Assembly: GCA_002393555.1 (NCBI GenBank)
Contig: DGSP01000036.1
Span: 4,964-42,953, forward strand
Source: Prevotellaceae bacterium UBA4359
Lineage (GTDB): Bacteria > Bacteroidota > Bacteroidia > Bacteroidales > Bacteroidaceae
Length of the DNA: 37,990 bases
Direction: 5' to 3'
The notes below the pieces were generated by a model. It saw nothing but the letters and a program-made list of their open reading frames with translations, ran no database searches and was not told the DNA's origin. Shown one piece after another: positions 30,472-37,984 of this stretch (positions are counted from its first letter, which is position 1; each line of letters begins with the position of its first letter). Made by a program: the position numbers and the translations under genes.

Positions 30472-30790
30472 TGATTTCCACACGTTTGCCCCATCAGCAA
30501 GGATGTCGATGTCGTTTGTGGGTCATAAATCCTGTTAGCCCAACAGGGCACACGACCTCAGTCTTGACACTCCATCCTGAAAGGAGTGGGATTCAACATA
30601 GATAGTTTGGCGCACCCGCAGTGAATGTCTCGCATAGACAACGACTGCCTCGCACCAGAAAGGGCGTTTACGAACGTTAGTCTTGGTTCTAAAGCCGGGA
30701 TTAGCAAAGCACTAAGCAACCCACGTCCTTTTGTTTTCCTTCAATTTCAATGCCGAAAGTCAGGGTTGGACGAGCATGGCACTATGAAAG
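30472..30790. other. Gene-free stretch before the BspA-like gene
   Basis: No convincing gene is present in either direction. Small hairpins are visible (CCTGTT/AACAGG near 30532-30548; CTCC/GGAG near 30571-30587). The base composition is higher in G+C than the downstream gene. It could be a long structured leader transcribed from the promoter at 30437-30467, a non-coding RNA, or decayed DNA carried with the insertion. No known riboswitch pattern was recognised. Confidence 0.4.
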
Positions 30791-33184
30791 ATGATACTCA
30801 AAGTTCTTAAATCCGTACTGGCAGTATTAGGTGTGCTGTATTCATTTAATGCAATGGCGTATGATGTCAAGATTGATGGCATCTATTACAATGTGGATTC
30901 CCGCTCATGGAATGCTGAGGTTACAAGTGGAGATGATAAATACACCAATGACGTTGTCATTCCAGAATCTTTCGAATATAACGATGAGACGTATTATGTT
31001 ACTTCTATTGGTCCGTCGGCATTTGACGGGTGCAATGAATTGACCTCTGTTACTATTCCTAATGGAATCACATCCATTGGGGAAATGGCATTTTGTGGCA
31101 GCGGCTTGACATCATTGGCAATTCCTCGTAGTGTCAAATCAATAGGGGATAAAGCTTTCATAAACTGTAGTAGTTTAACATCCATTGTCGTTGATAAGGA
31201 CAATCCTATATATGAATCGCGCGACAATTGTAATGCCATCATTGAAAAGTATATTAACAGGCTGATTGTTGGCTGTTCCAATACGGTTATTCCTAATGGA
31301 GTTCTTTTTATTGGAGATGTAGCGTTCTATGGTTGCCGTGGTTTGACAACTCTTGATATGCCCAAAAGTGTCATCTACATCGGCACGTCTTCGTTTGAAG
31401 GTACAGCGTGGTATGAGAATCAGCAAGACGGCGTCATTTATATAAATAATATTGCTTATAAATACAAGGGAGTAATACCTTCTAATACAAAGATTACAAT
31501 AAAGGAGGGTATAACATACATTAATAGTTATGCTTTCTCTGACTGCAAAGGCATCGTCTCTGTATCTTTCCCCAGCAGTTTGAATACGATTGGAACAAAA
31601 GCCTTTTCTGGCTGTTCAGACTTGACTGTAGTGACAATGCCTAACAGTATTACTTCCGTCGGAGAGTCAGCATTTGATGGCTGCACAGGACTAACATCTA
31701 TAACCATCTCAAAAGGTCTGAATGACATCCAACAGGGCGTTTTTGCCAATTGCACAAAATTGTCCGTCGTTACCATACCAAACAACGTCACCACCATTGG
31801 CGACTGGGCTTTTTCTGGCTGCACAGGGCTAACTTCAGTGTCCATTGGTAGTGGTGTTACCACCATTGGCCGTGGATTATTTTTTGGTTGCAGTAATATA
31901 AAATCTGTTCATTGTTATGCAGACAATCCTCCTGATGTCGGCGCTGGATTTATCAGAAATGCAACACTTTATGTGCCCAAGCCCTCAGTCAAGAAATATC
32001 AGGGACAAAGTCCTTGGAATAACTTTACTCAGATTGTTGGTATAGAAAAACAGCCTTTAAAATTGTCATATGCGTATGACGACATCAATCATGAGGCTAC
32101 AGTAGTCGCTGATGCAAATAAATATTCTGGAGACATTGTCATTCCCGCACAAGTCAAATATCAAAATGTAACGTACAATGTGACCACCATCGGAGAAATG
32201 GCATTTGCTGGTTGTGATGACTTGGAATCAGTGACAATCCCCAATAGTGTGACAACTATTTGTTCATCTGCATTCGTAGGCTCTGAGCGGTTAAATTCAT
32301 TAACTATTCCCAATAGCATAACCACTATTGGAAAGGGGGCTTTCGATGGTACAGCATGGTATAACAATCAAGATGACGGCGTGATTTATGTGAATAACAT
32401 TGCGTATCAGTACAAAGGGACGATGCCATCAAATACAAATATCATCATCAAAGAGGGAACGACATGCATTGCTGACTATGCTTTCCAGAACTGTAGCGGT
32501 CTGACATCATTGGAAATTCCTCGTAGTGTTACAGCCATTGGAAATGCGACCTTTGAGGGATGTCGTGGCATAAAATCTGTAAAGGTCAACTGGAATCGTC
32601 CATTGGCAGGAGGATCCTCGTCTATTGATGCTCTTGTAAAAAAGAACGCACCACTATATGTACCGAAAGGGACTGCCACGATGTTTATGGCATCTACAGG
32701 ATGGTCTGAATTTGCGGATATTGTAGAGTTTGATGACGGAAAGGACTCTCATTACATCACAATCCGTATGGGGGATGATGGAACATTGAAACAATCTGTG
32801 GAATTAGGGAAGACCTACATCTATGCCATAAGTGCTGATGAGGGTGTAGAGGTAAATACTATAACTTTTGATGGCAAGGACATGACCGCACTCCTGATAG
32901 ACGGAATGTTCTCTACTCCAGTTATCACGGGCGATTCAGAACTGAATGTCGTATTCAAGCAGATAGACACGAATATAAAGACTATGCCATCAATATCCAA
33001 TGTGAAGGTGTATGCCTCTAATAAAAACATCACGGTAGTTGGAGCAGACAAGAATGCAAAGGTGGATGTGTATGGCATCAACGGTGCCTTTATCACTTCA
33101 GCCATCGGCAATACGACAATTCCACTTGAACATGGGGTGTATATTGTGAAGGTCGGTCAGGAATCCTTTAAGGTCGGATTGTAA
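30791..33184 (+). CDS. BspA-like leucine-rich-repeat surface protein
   Basis: The 797-residue protein has a signal peptide (VLKSVLAVLGVLYSFNAMA) and two blocks of LRR_5/BspA-type repeats (about 65-395 and 450-620) with the recurrent pattern SIGxxAFxGCxxLTSVTIPNSVT. A roughly 50-residue segment (GTAWYENQQDGVIYINNIAY) is duplicated once in each block. The C-terminus from about 737 (VYGINGAFI..GVYIVKVGQESFKVGL) resembles a type IX-secretion or Por-type sorting tail. BspA proteins bind host matrix components and other bacteria; that role is by analogy. The gene is visibly richer in A+T than its neighbours and lies between two copies of the endonuclease 3' end, so it is probably acquired. Confidence 0.92.
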   Translation: MILKVLKSVLAVLGVLYSFNAMAYDVKIDGIYYNVDSRSWNAEVTSGDDKYTNDVVIPESFEYNDETYYVTSIGPSAFDGCNELTSVTIPNGITSIGEMAFCGSGLTSLAIPRSVKSIGDKAFINCSSLTSIVVDKDNPIYESRDNCNAIIEKYINRLIVGCSNTVIPNGVLFIGDVAFYGCRGLTTLDMPKSVIYIGTSSFEGTAWYENQQDGVIYINNIAYKYKGVIPSNTKITIKEGITYINSYAFSDCKGIVSVSFPSSLNTIGTKAFSGCSDLTVVTMPNSITSVGESAFDGCTGLTSITISKGLNDIQQGVFANCTKLSVVTIPNNVTTIGDWAFSGCTGLTSVSIGSGVTTIGRGLFFGCSNIKSVHCYADNPPDVGAGFIRNATLYVPKPSVKKYQGQSPWNNFTQIVGIEKQPLKLSYAYDDINHEATVVADANKYSGDIVIPAQVKYQNVTYNVTTIGEMAFAGCDDLESVTIPNSVTTICSSAFVGSERLNSLTIPNSITTIGKGAFDGTAWYNNQDDGVIYVNNIAYQYKGTMPSNTNIIIKEGTTCIADYAFQNCSGLTSLEIPRSVTAIGNATFEGCRGIKSVKVNWNRPLAGGSSSIDALVKKNAPLYVPKGTATMFMASTGWSEFADIVEFDDGKDSHYITIRMGDDGTLKQSVELGKTYIYAISADEGVEVNTITFDGKDMTALLIDGMFSTPVITGDSELNVVFKQIDTNIKTMPSISNVKVYASNKNITVVGADKNAKVDVYGINGAFITSAIGNTTIPLEHGVYIVKVGQESFKVGL

Positions 33185-33257
33185 GAGTTTCACTATAAGC
33201 CACAGAACAAAGGCTTCGTACAAATTATACACGAACGTTCCGTCCATTGCCATATGA

Positions 33258-33395
33258 CATGGCAGCATCAGTGACCACCTGCCCGTGGTCAGCACCTTCC
33301 AAATCAAGTAATGGTTCATCGCGGCCACACGCCGAAATCATCAACTTTTCCTCAAAATCTTTTGTTTGTTCAGAAAATCGTTGTACTTTTGCAAT
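33258..33395 (+). repeat. Duplicated segment: endonuclease 3' end plus promoter, copy B
   Basis: Ungapped counterpart of 30334-30471. Its coding part (33258-33313) is a dead 3' end of an endonuclease-family gene with its own stop codon at 33311. Its promoter part leads directly into the DUF3791 gene at 33412. Confidence 0.85.
33361..33391 (+). promoter_or_regulatory. Promoter of the DUF3791-DUF3990 cassette
   Basis: TTTG (33361-33364), 19 nt, TACTTTTG (33384-33391), 20 nt before the start at 33412. The same layout and much of the intervening sequence recur at 30437, 34413 and 35110. Confidence 0.8.
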
Positions 33396-33411
33396 CGTAA
33401 AAGTTCATCTT

Positions 33412-33633
33412 ATGGCAAGTATCAAGGACAAAGCAGAATATCTCGTCATGTTCGTCAACGAGTTTGCGAAGCACCACCAACTGTCAGAAACACAGGCCTA
33501 TCGCTATCTTCGCCGGTTCAAGGCCATCGACTTTCTTGACCAGCAATACAACGTGGCGCACACACAAAGCTTCGACGACATGGTCGTTGCCATGTCCACC
33601 TACTGCCAACGCTTTGGAGGGTCTTTGGCATGA
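33412..33633 (+). CDS. DUF3791 family small protein
   Basis: The 73-residue protein starts 20 nt after the promoter. Its pattern (EYLVMFVNEFAKHHQLSETQAYRYL, then IDFLDQQYNVAHTQSFDDMV) is that of DUF3791, small helical proteins commonly encoded next to DUF3990 genes. Its stop overlaps the ATG of the DUF3990 gene by 4 nt (ATGA), implying translational coupling. I infer it is the antitoxin-like or targeting partner of the DUF3990 protein. Confidence 0.8.
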   Translation: MASIKDKAEYLVMFVNEFAKHHQLSETQAYRYLRRFKAIDFLDQQYNVAHTQSFDDMVVAMSTYCQRFGGSLA

Positions 33634-34106
33634 AGTTGTATCACGGAACCAATCAATACTTTACCCAGATAGAACTCCCCAAGTCACAAGTGGGAAAGGA
33701 CTTCGGATGTGGCTTCTATCTCTCTGACAGCGAAGAGCAAGCCAGAGAGTTGGCAGGGTTCAAAACAAAACTCCTTGGAGGTACACCAACCATCTTGACC
33801 TATGAGTTTGACGAGAAGGCCCTCCACGACGGAAGCCTTTCTTACCAATCTTTTGATGCCTACACTCGCGAATGGGCTCAATTCATCTTTGCCAACAGAA
33901 ATAACCGCACCAGAACCAACATACACACATTCGACGTGGTGTATGGCCCCATTGCCAACGACAAGGTCGGTGTACAAATCAGAAATGTTTTGGAAAACAA
34001 CATCGACATGGACACTTTTCTGGAACGGCTGCACTACATGAAGGGAATCACCTTCCAGTACTTCTTCGCCACCCCTAAAGCCATTCAACTCCTACACCAA
34101 CTATGA
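33630..34106 (+). CDS. DUF3990 protein, ADP-ribosyltransferase-like
   Basis: The 158-residue protein begins KLYHGTN (His5) and has GCGFYLSDS (Tyr30) and FDVVYGPIAND (101-111), the signature of DUF3990, which I recall being placed in the ADP-ribosyltransferase superfamily. His5 and Tyr30 would be the NAD-binding pair of the H-Y-type enzymes; the third catalytic residue is not identified. It is sandwiched between two small genes with 4-nt ATGA overlaps on both sides, so the three are one tightly coupled unit. A toxin-antitoxin or phage-defence role is inferred from gene size, coupling and family. Confidence 0.8.
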   Translation: MKLYHGTNQYFTQIELPKSQVGKDFGCGFYLSDSEEQARELAGFKTKLLGGTPTILTYEFDEKALHDGSLSYQSFDAYTREWAQFIFANRNNRTRTNIHTFDVVYGPIANDKVGVQIRNVLENNIDMDTFLERLHYMKGITFQYFFATPKAIQLLHQL

Positions 34107-34321
34107 GCGACTTCGACTACATGAACGAATGCACGACCCGCGACCTCGTGACCATGCTGGCAGAAGACTACCACCTCACGCTCCCCGAGGCGATGGACAT
34201 CCTCTACAACTCCGAGACCTTCGCTAAACTGCAAGATGCCCAAACGGGTCTCTATTTCCAGAGTCCCGCTTATATCTATGGCTATCTGGAGCAAGAAATC
34301 AAAAGTGGACAACTGAGATAA
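34103..34321 (+). CDS. Small acidic partner of the DUF3990 protein
   Basis: The 72-residue protein overlaps the DUF3990 gene by 4 nt. It has a helical N-terminus (RDLVTMLAEDYHLTLPEAMDILYNSETF) and the end LYFQSPAYIYGYLEQEIKSG. Similar small proteins accompany DUF3990 genes in Bacteroidales and Firmicutes, as I recall; the name of the family is not certain. A strong terminator (34344-34380) closes the cassette. Confidence 0.75.
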   Translation: MSDFDYMNECTTRDLVTMLAEDYHLTLPEAMDILYNSETFAKLQDAQTGLYFQSPAYIYGYLEQEIKSGQLR

Positions 34322-34343
34322 CGACTCCACATCCATTCCCCCG

Positions 34344-34380
34344 AAAAGGCAAGAACACCCCAAAAGTTCTTGCCTTTTTT
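34344..34380 (+). terminator. Terminator of the DUF3990 cassette
   Basis: Perfect 13-bp stem AAAAGGCAAGAAC (34344-34356) with its complement (34366-34378), 9-nt loop and a T-run to 34380. The 3' arm is also the first part of the 73-nt block repeated at 35068-35140. Confidence 0.9.
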
Positions 34381-34443
34381 GTTTGCCTGCACATAAATTC
34401 TTTTCAAAAAATTTTGTTTGTACAAATATTCATTGTACTTTTG
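34371..34443 (+). repeat. 73-nt cassette leader block, copy 1
   Basis: Positions 34371-34443 and 35068-35140 are identical except for one base. The block starts in the 3' arm of the preceding terminator, continues through GTTTGCCTGCACATAAATTC and ends in the promoter TTTG-N19-TACTTTTG (34413-34416 and 34436-34443). It heads the DUF4160-DUF2442 cassettes. Confidence 0.9.
34413..34443 (+). promoter_or_regulatory. Promoter of the first DUF4160-DUF2442 cassette
   Basis: TTTG (34413-34416), 19 nt, TACTTTTG (34436-34443). It lies 25 nt before the decayed DUF4160 start and would still transcribe the intact DUF2442 gene at 34734. Confidence 0.8.
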
Positions 34444-34468
34444 TCAAAGTTAAAACAAAAAAGAGAGA

Positions 34469-34725
34469 ATACCAACCATCTCAGAGTTCTTCGGAATTAA
34501 AATCGCACTAAGATTTCTCGATCACAACCCACCTCATTTTCACGCCACTTACCAAAAAGACAAGGTGATGATAGAGTTGAGAACGGAAAAGTGAGAGGAG
34601 AAATGTCAGAGCGAGCACTTCGGTTAGTGCTTGAATGGCTTAGTTTACACCGCGATGAACTGAGAGAAGCATGGGAAAAAGCCTCCAACGGGCAGGAACC
34701 CAATCAGATAGAACCACTCAAATAA
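34469..34725 (+). pseudogene. Decayed DUF4160 gene (lost start codon and frameshift)
   Basis: From 34469 the sequence reads ATA-CCA-ACC..., giving xPTISEFFGIKIALRFLDHNPPHFHATYQ, the DUF4160 N-terminus with ATA in place of ATG. The frame ends in a stop at 34592 after ELRTEK, but a shift of one base near 34584 restores GKVRGEMSERALRLVLEWLSLH and continues to a normal end at 34725 (NQIEPLK). So there are two lesions: start loss and a one-base deletion. The intact relative is at 35170-35427. A sequencing error could explain the frameshift but not the start. Confidence 0.85.
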
Positions 34726-34733
34726 AAAAGGTT

Positions 34734-34976
34734 ATGTGGAAGGAAATTATGTCAGCAACCTATTTGGACGGACACCGTCTGAATGTCTTGTTCACCGACG
34801 GAGCAAGACGAATCTTTGACTTTATGCCACTGATTCGTCAATATGCCGTGTTTTCCCCTCTCAACGACATCAACACATTTAAGAAATTTGTCGTGACAGA
34901 CACCTTGGAGTGGAACAATGGCACCATCGATATTGCACCAGAATACATCTATGAACACGGCACATCCGTCGGATAA
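34734..34976 (+). CDS. DUF2442 domain protein, copy 1
   Basis: The 80-residue protein has the DUF2442 pattern: DGHRLNVLFTDGARRIFDFMPLI, a short variable centre, then FVVTDTLEWNNGTIDIAPEYIYEHG. The start ATG at 34734 is 8 nt after the decayed DUF4160 gene. DUF2442 and DUF4160 are frequently adjacent and are discussed as a two-component toxin-antitoxin-like pair. Here the putative partner is broken while DUF2442 is intact, as expected if the DUF2442 protein is the antitoxin. Confidence 0.85.
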   Translation: MWKEIMSATYLDGHRLNVLFTDGARRIFDFMPLIRQYAVFSPLNDINTFKKFVVTDTLEWNNGTIDIAPEYIYEHGTSVG

Positions 34977-35001
34977 GAAATAAAGTCAACATAAGTGTTT
35001 A
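34975..35001 (+). repeat. 27-nt cassette tail, copy 1
   Basis: A 27-nt sequence containing TCAACATAAGTGTTTA follows the DUF2442 stop. It recurs with one mismatch at 35791-35817 after the second DUF2442 gene, so the cassettes match at both ends. Confidence 0.8.
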
Positions 35002-35044
35002 CCCCCCTAAAAAGTCTTGTTAAACAACAAAATACCACATCAAG

Positions 35045-35077
35045 AAAGGCATGCCCAACATCAGGCATGCCCTTTTT
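35045..35077 (+). terminator. Terminator between the two DUF4160-DUF2442 cassettes
   Basis: The stem AAAGGCATGCC (35045-35055) pairs with GGCATGCC.. (35064-35074), 8-nt loop, followed by TTTTT. The stem sequence differs from the previous terminator although the flank beyond it (35068-35140) is the repeated leader block. Confidence 0.8.
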
Positions 35078-35140
35078 GTTTGCCTGCACATAAATTCTTT
35101 TCAAAAAATTTTGTTTGTACAAATATTCATTGTACTTTTG
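35068..35140 (+). repeat. 73-nt cassette leader block, copy 2
   Basis: Counterpart of 34371-34443 with one base difference. It ends in the promoter for the intact DUF4160 gene. Confidence 0.9.
35110..35140 (+). promoter_or_regulatory. Promoter of the second DUF4160-DUF2442 cassette
   Basis: TTTG (35110-35113), 19 nt, TACTTTTG (35133-35140), 29 nt before the DUF4160 start at 35170. Confidence 0.8.
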
Positions 35141-35169
35141 CAAACAAGGACAATCAAACGAAAGAAATT

Positions 35170-35427
35170 ATGCCAGAAATCAGCAAATTCTTTGGAATCA
35201 TCATCAGTCTCTACTGGCGAGACCATAATCCGCCGCACATCCACTTCACCTACGGCGAATACGAGTGTACTATCAGTGTACTCGACCGCGTGGTGAGCGG
35301 CAAAGCACCATCGAAGGTTATCGCCAAGGTGAACGAGTGGATGGACCTGCATGAGGCCGAAATACTCACCCTTTGGGAAAAGGCTCAGAGGGGCGAAAAA
35401 CTGGGACGCATTGAACCTCTCCGATAA
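35170..35427 (+). CDS. DUF4160 domain protein
   Basis: The 85-residue protein has the family signature MPEISKFFGIIISLYWRDHNPPHIHFTYGEYE with the conserved HNPPHxH element, a candidate metal or active site. It then has a helical half (KVIAKVNEWMDLHEAEILTLWEKAQRGE) ending RIEPL. Paired with the DUF2442 gene 86 nt downstream. DUF4160 proteins are small enzymes or toxins of unknown activity; the toxin assignment is by association. It differs from the decayed relative at 34469 in most residues, so the cassettes are not a recent tandem copy apart from their flanks. Confidence 0.88.
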   Translation: MPEISKFFGIIISLYWRDHNPPHIHFTYGEYECTISVLDRVVSGKAPSKVIAKVNEWMDLHEAEILTLWEKAQRGEKLGRIEPLR

Positions 35428-35513
35428 ACGAGAACAAAGCAAATTCACTCGACGTTGCCAAGCACAGAAGAGAAAAGAAGATTCAACCATTAAAGCAATA
35501 GGAGGACACAGAC

Positions 35514-35747
35514 ATGCTTAAAGTTACAGACGTAGATTATGTGAAGGACTATGAACTGCTGCTCACCTTCAACGATGGCACACGTAAACTCTGCGACCTG
35601 AAGCCCTACCTGACAGGTGAAGTCTTCGGCGAGTTGCTTGACCGCGACAAGTTCATTCAGTACGGCCTCACGGGCTACACCATCGAATGGGCCAACGGTG
35701 CCGACCTTGCACCAGAATTCCTTTACGACATAGGGTGTGCTGCATAG
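35514..35747 (+). CDS. DUF2442 domain protein, copy 2
   Basis: The 77-residue protein begins MLKVTDVDYVKDYELLLTFNDG and ends in GYTIEWANGADLAPEFLYDIG, the DUF2442 pattern. A purine-rich AGGAGG sequence at 35501-35506 precedes the ATG, one of few Shine-Dalgarno-like sites here. It is the second gene of the DUF4160-DUF2442 pair and the presumed antitoxin. Protein similarity to copy 1 (34734) is at family level only. Confidence 0.87.
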   Translation: MLKVTDVDYVKDYELLLTFNDGTRKLCDLKPYLTGEVFGELLDRDKFIQYGLTGYTIEWANGADLAPEFLYDIGCAA

Positions 35748-35790
35748 GTTTCACCGAGGAAACAAAACCAAACAATACATCGCAGAAAAC

Positions 35791-35817
35791 AAGAAATAAA
35801 ATCAACATAAGTGTTTA
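35791..35817 (+). repeat. 27-nt cassette tail, copy 2
   Basis: One mismatch to 34975-35001. It marks the right end of the second cassette, 43 nt after the DUF2442 stop. Confidence 0.8.
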
Positions 35818-36446
35818 ACCCTCAAAAAACTACATAACAAGAAACAGACAGTAAGACAATGATTTAACCCCAGAAACGCACACGTGGAGATGCGCGCGAG
35901 GCGGCCCTGCCACTCCCCTGCTCCACACGAGAACATCAACCTTTTTATCAACTCGGCGTTTCTGCTCAAACTTAACATACAACTTGGACTTTCAGTCCTT
36001 GTTCTTTCCTTGATAAATCCGCCAAGATTATGTCTATAAGAGCAAGTGACGAAGGTTCACGTTCATTGGGCGTGACTGATACGTCTCAATCAGATTGCCA
36101 TCAATCAGATGCGTGTTCTGGAGAACGATGAAAATAGGAACTTGTTAAAATGACATGAGTGGATAGGATATAACATATAGAAACAACATAAGGAAGCGTT
36201 GACTTTTTGATTCTTATTCCAGAAATTTCGCCAAAATATCTACCGAGAAGAGAAGAGTTGATGCTCGCGTTTAGGCGCGGGCTGAGACTTTATCTGGTAG
36301 AACGGCGTTTGGCGATGCCTCTGGAATGGATAGGAATCAGTTCCGCGCCATTTTTATGCCCTGTGGTTAAGAAGATTTATTGCTTCGGTACAATTATTTC
36401 AGTGGAAACAACGTTAATTTATAATAGAAGAAACAGATAACGACCA
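35818..36446. other. Gene-free stretch before the S41 peptidase
   Basis: About 630 nt with no gene I can support. A 77-codon frame (36207-36440) lacks a start context, signal or family resemblance. A short direct repeat (CAATCAGAT near 36089 and 36104) and a CGCGC-rich patch near 35895 are visible. It may be decayed DNA at the edge of the small-gene island; the promoter of the following gene is not obvious, although A+T-rich sequence lies at 36385-36430. Confidence 0.4.
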
Positions 36447-37886
36447 ATGAACAAGAAAACAATTATTACCATCACCCTTGCAGTCGTCACCCTCACCGCG
36501 ACTGCGCAAACCCTAACCAAGCAGCAGATGCTGGAGGACTACGACCAGCTGTACACGACGCTGACAACGAAGGTGCCGCACTTCGCCGTGCGCAAGCGTG
36601 TGACGGGCATCGACATTCCCAAGGAACTGCGGCGCATACGGCACGACATCGACACCGTGACCTGCGACGGCGGTTTCTACGACGTCATCTTCCGCGCCCT
36701 CGCCGCCTGCAACGACAAGCATATCAGCCCCAACCAGACCCGTGACTCCGTGGCTATGGCTCATACGATGGATGCCTACAGGAACCACTTCCGCTACGGC
36801 AATGCCAATGCCAAAGGCGTTTTCTACATCGACGGCAAGTACCTGACGCTTGGCTTCAAGGACAAGGACACCGAGGTCATCCCATTCTTCGCCGAACTGG
36901 CCTACGTGAACGGCATCCCCGTTGACAAGTACGTGGCCAAGTACAACAGCCGCGTGAACAGTGCCAACCGCTGGGACTTCAAGCACAAGAAGGCGTGGGC
37001 CAGCAGCCTCTTCGACCCGCGCATCATCTACAAGACCGACAAGTTCACGTGGACGGTCGTCATCGACGGCAAGCCGCAGACCTTCGACATGACGGGGCTG
37101 GCGTACAACATACCCCGCGTCAAATCCGACAACGGAGCCTACAAGGTGAACTACTTCGACCGCGACTCCACGCTCTACATCCGCATCCCAGAGATGAAAA
37201 TCGGCCAGGCCGAATGGCTTGAGAACCAGATTGCCAGCCACAAGGGCAAGGCCATCCGTCGCATCATCATCGATGTGCGCGGCAATGGCGGCGGCAACGA
37301 CATGACGTGGCACCGCGTCCTCTCGGCCATCATCGACCGCCCCCTGCATTATAGCATCCGGCAGGCCGTGAAAGACCTCAGCGTCCTCGATGGCGAATAC
37401 ACAGACCCCCGCGAAATCAAGGTCTATGGCGACCGCCTCACCGCCTTTCTCGACGAGGACAGCGAGACCACGCTGCAGCCCAGCGACCGCACCATCGGCT
37501 ACGGCGGCACCATCTACATCATGTTTGACCACAACATCTTCTCCTCCACCTACGCCCTTCTCTCCGCCTGTCTCGGCAGCGACCGCCTCGTCAGCGTAGG
37601 CCGACCCAGCGGCTTCCTCGGAGGACTCGGCGGCACCCCGTGGAGCGACATCCTCCGCCACTCGCGCTTCTCCTACCGCTATCCCATCACGCTGGAGATA
37701 ACCGACGCCGACGCCGCCAATCCCGAGACCTACTACAAAGACCAAGTGGAGATAGAAGTCTGGCCAACCATCGAGCAACTGCGTACCCAGACCTTCTACG
37801 ACGGCGGCCAGCACACCGAGGACTTCCTCTACAACCACGACTGGGTGTTCCGCAGGATATTGGAGGAGTCGAAGAATGTTAAATAA
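36447..37886 (+). CDS. Secreted S41-family (tail-specific protease-like) peptidase
   Basis: The 479-residue protein has a signal peptide (MNKKTIITITLAVVTLTATAQ). An N-terminal helical region follows, then a PDZ-like portion around the LAYVNGIPVDKYVAKY segment, then the TSPc/S41 core: YIRIPEM, IIIDVRGNGGGND and HNIFSSTYALLSACL, in which a Ser of FSSTYALLS is at the position of the S41 nucleophile, followed by GRPSGFLGGLGG. S41 relatives in Bacteroidetes are periplasmic or surface proteases. Substrate unknown. The gene is G+C-rich compared with the island before it and ends before a strong terminator. Confidence 0.85.
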   Translation: MNKKTIITITLAVVTLTATAQTLTKQQMLEDYDQLYTTLTTKVPHFAVRKRVTGIDIPKELRRIRHDIDTVTCDGGFYDVIFRALAACNDKHISPNQTRDSVAMAHTMDAYRNHFRYGNANAKGVFYIDGKYLTLGFKDKDTEVIPFFAELAYVNGIPVDKYVAKYNSRVNSANRWDFKHKKAWASSLFDPRIIYKTDKFTWTVVIDGKPQTFDMTGLAYNIPRVKSDNGAYKVNYFDRDSTLYIRIPEMKIGQAEWLENQIASHKGKAIRRIIIDVRGNGGGNDMTWHRVLSAIIDRPLHYSIRQAVKDLSVLDGEYTDPREIKVYGDRLTAFLDEDSETTLQPSDRTIGYGGTIYIMFDHNIFSSTYALLSACLGSDRLVSVGRPSGFLGGLGGTPWSDILRHSRFSYRYPITLEITDADAANPETYYKDQVEIEVWPTIEQLRTQTFYDGGQHTEDFLYNHDWVFRRILEESKNVK

Positions 37887-37911
37887 GAGCCATACTTGGT
37901 AAAACAATCGT

Positions 37912-37949
37912 AAAAAATGCGTATGAACATTCAATCATACGCATTTTTT
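37912..37949 (+). terminator. Terminator of the S41 peptidase gene
   Basis: Perfect 15-bp inverted arms AAAAAATGCGTATGA (37912-37926) and complement (37935-37949), with an 8-nt loop and a T-run. It can work in both directions. Confidence 0.9.
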
Positions 37950-37966
37950 ATGGAGTACTTAAAAAG

Positions 37967-37984
37967 ACGTGAGTTCGGTATAAG
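37967..37984 (+). repeat. Dispersed repeat ACGTGAGTTCGGTATAAG, copy 3
   Basis: Matches the copy at 14609-14626 with one difference. It lies 18 nt after the terminator, at the window edge, so what follows cannot be seen. Confidence 0.6.

Noticed and set aside
30625..30810. 61-codon frame overlapping the BspA-like start
   Set aside because: No family resemblance, overlaps the signal-peptide codons of a well-supported gene in another frame.
36207..36440. 77-codon plus-strand frame before the S41 gene
   Set aside because: No promoter, ribosome site or family resemblance; composition like the surrounding decayed DNA.
36513..37934. Open minus-strand frame (473 codons) opposite the S41 peptidase
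   Set aside because: The plus strand has a signal peptide and S41 motifs. The antisense frame is open because of G+C-rich codon bias and has repetitive Val/Ala/Gly composition.
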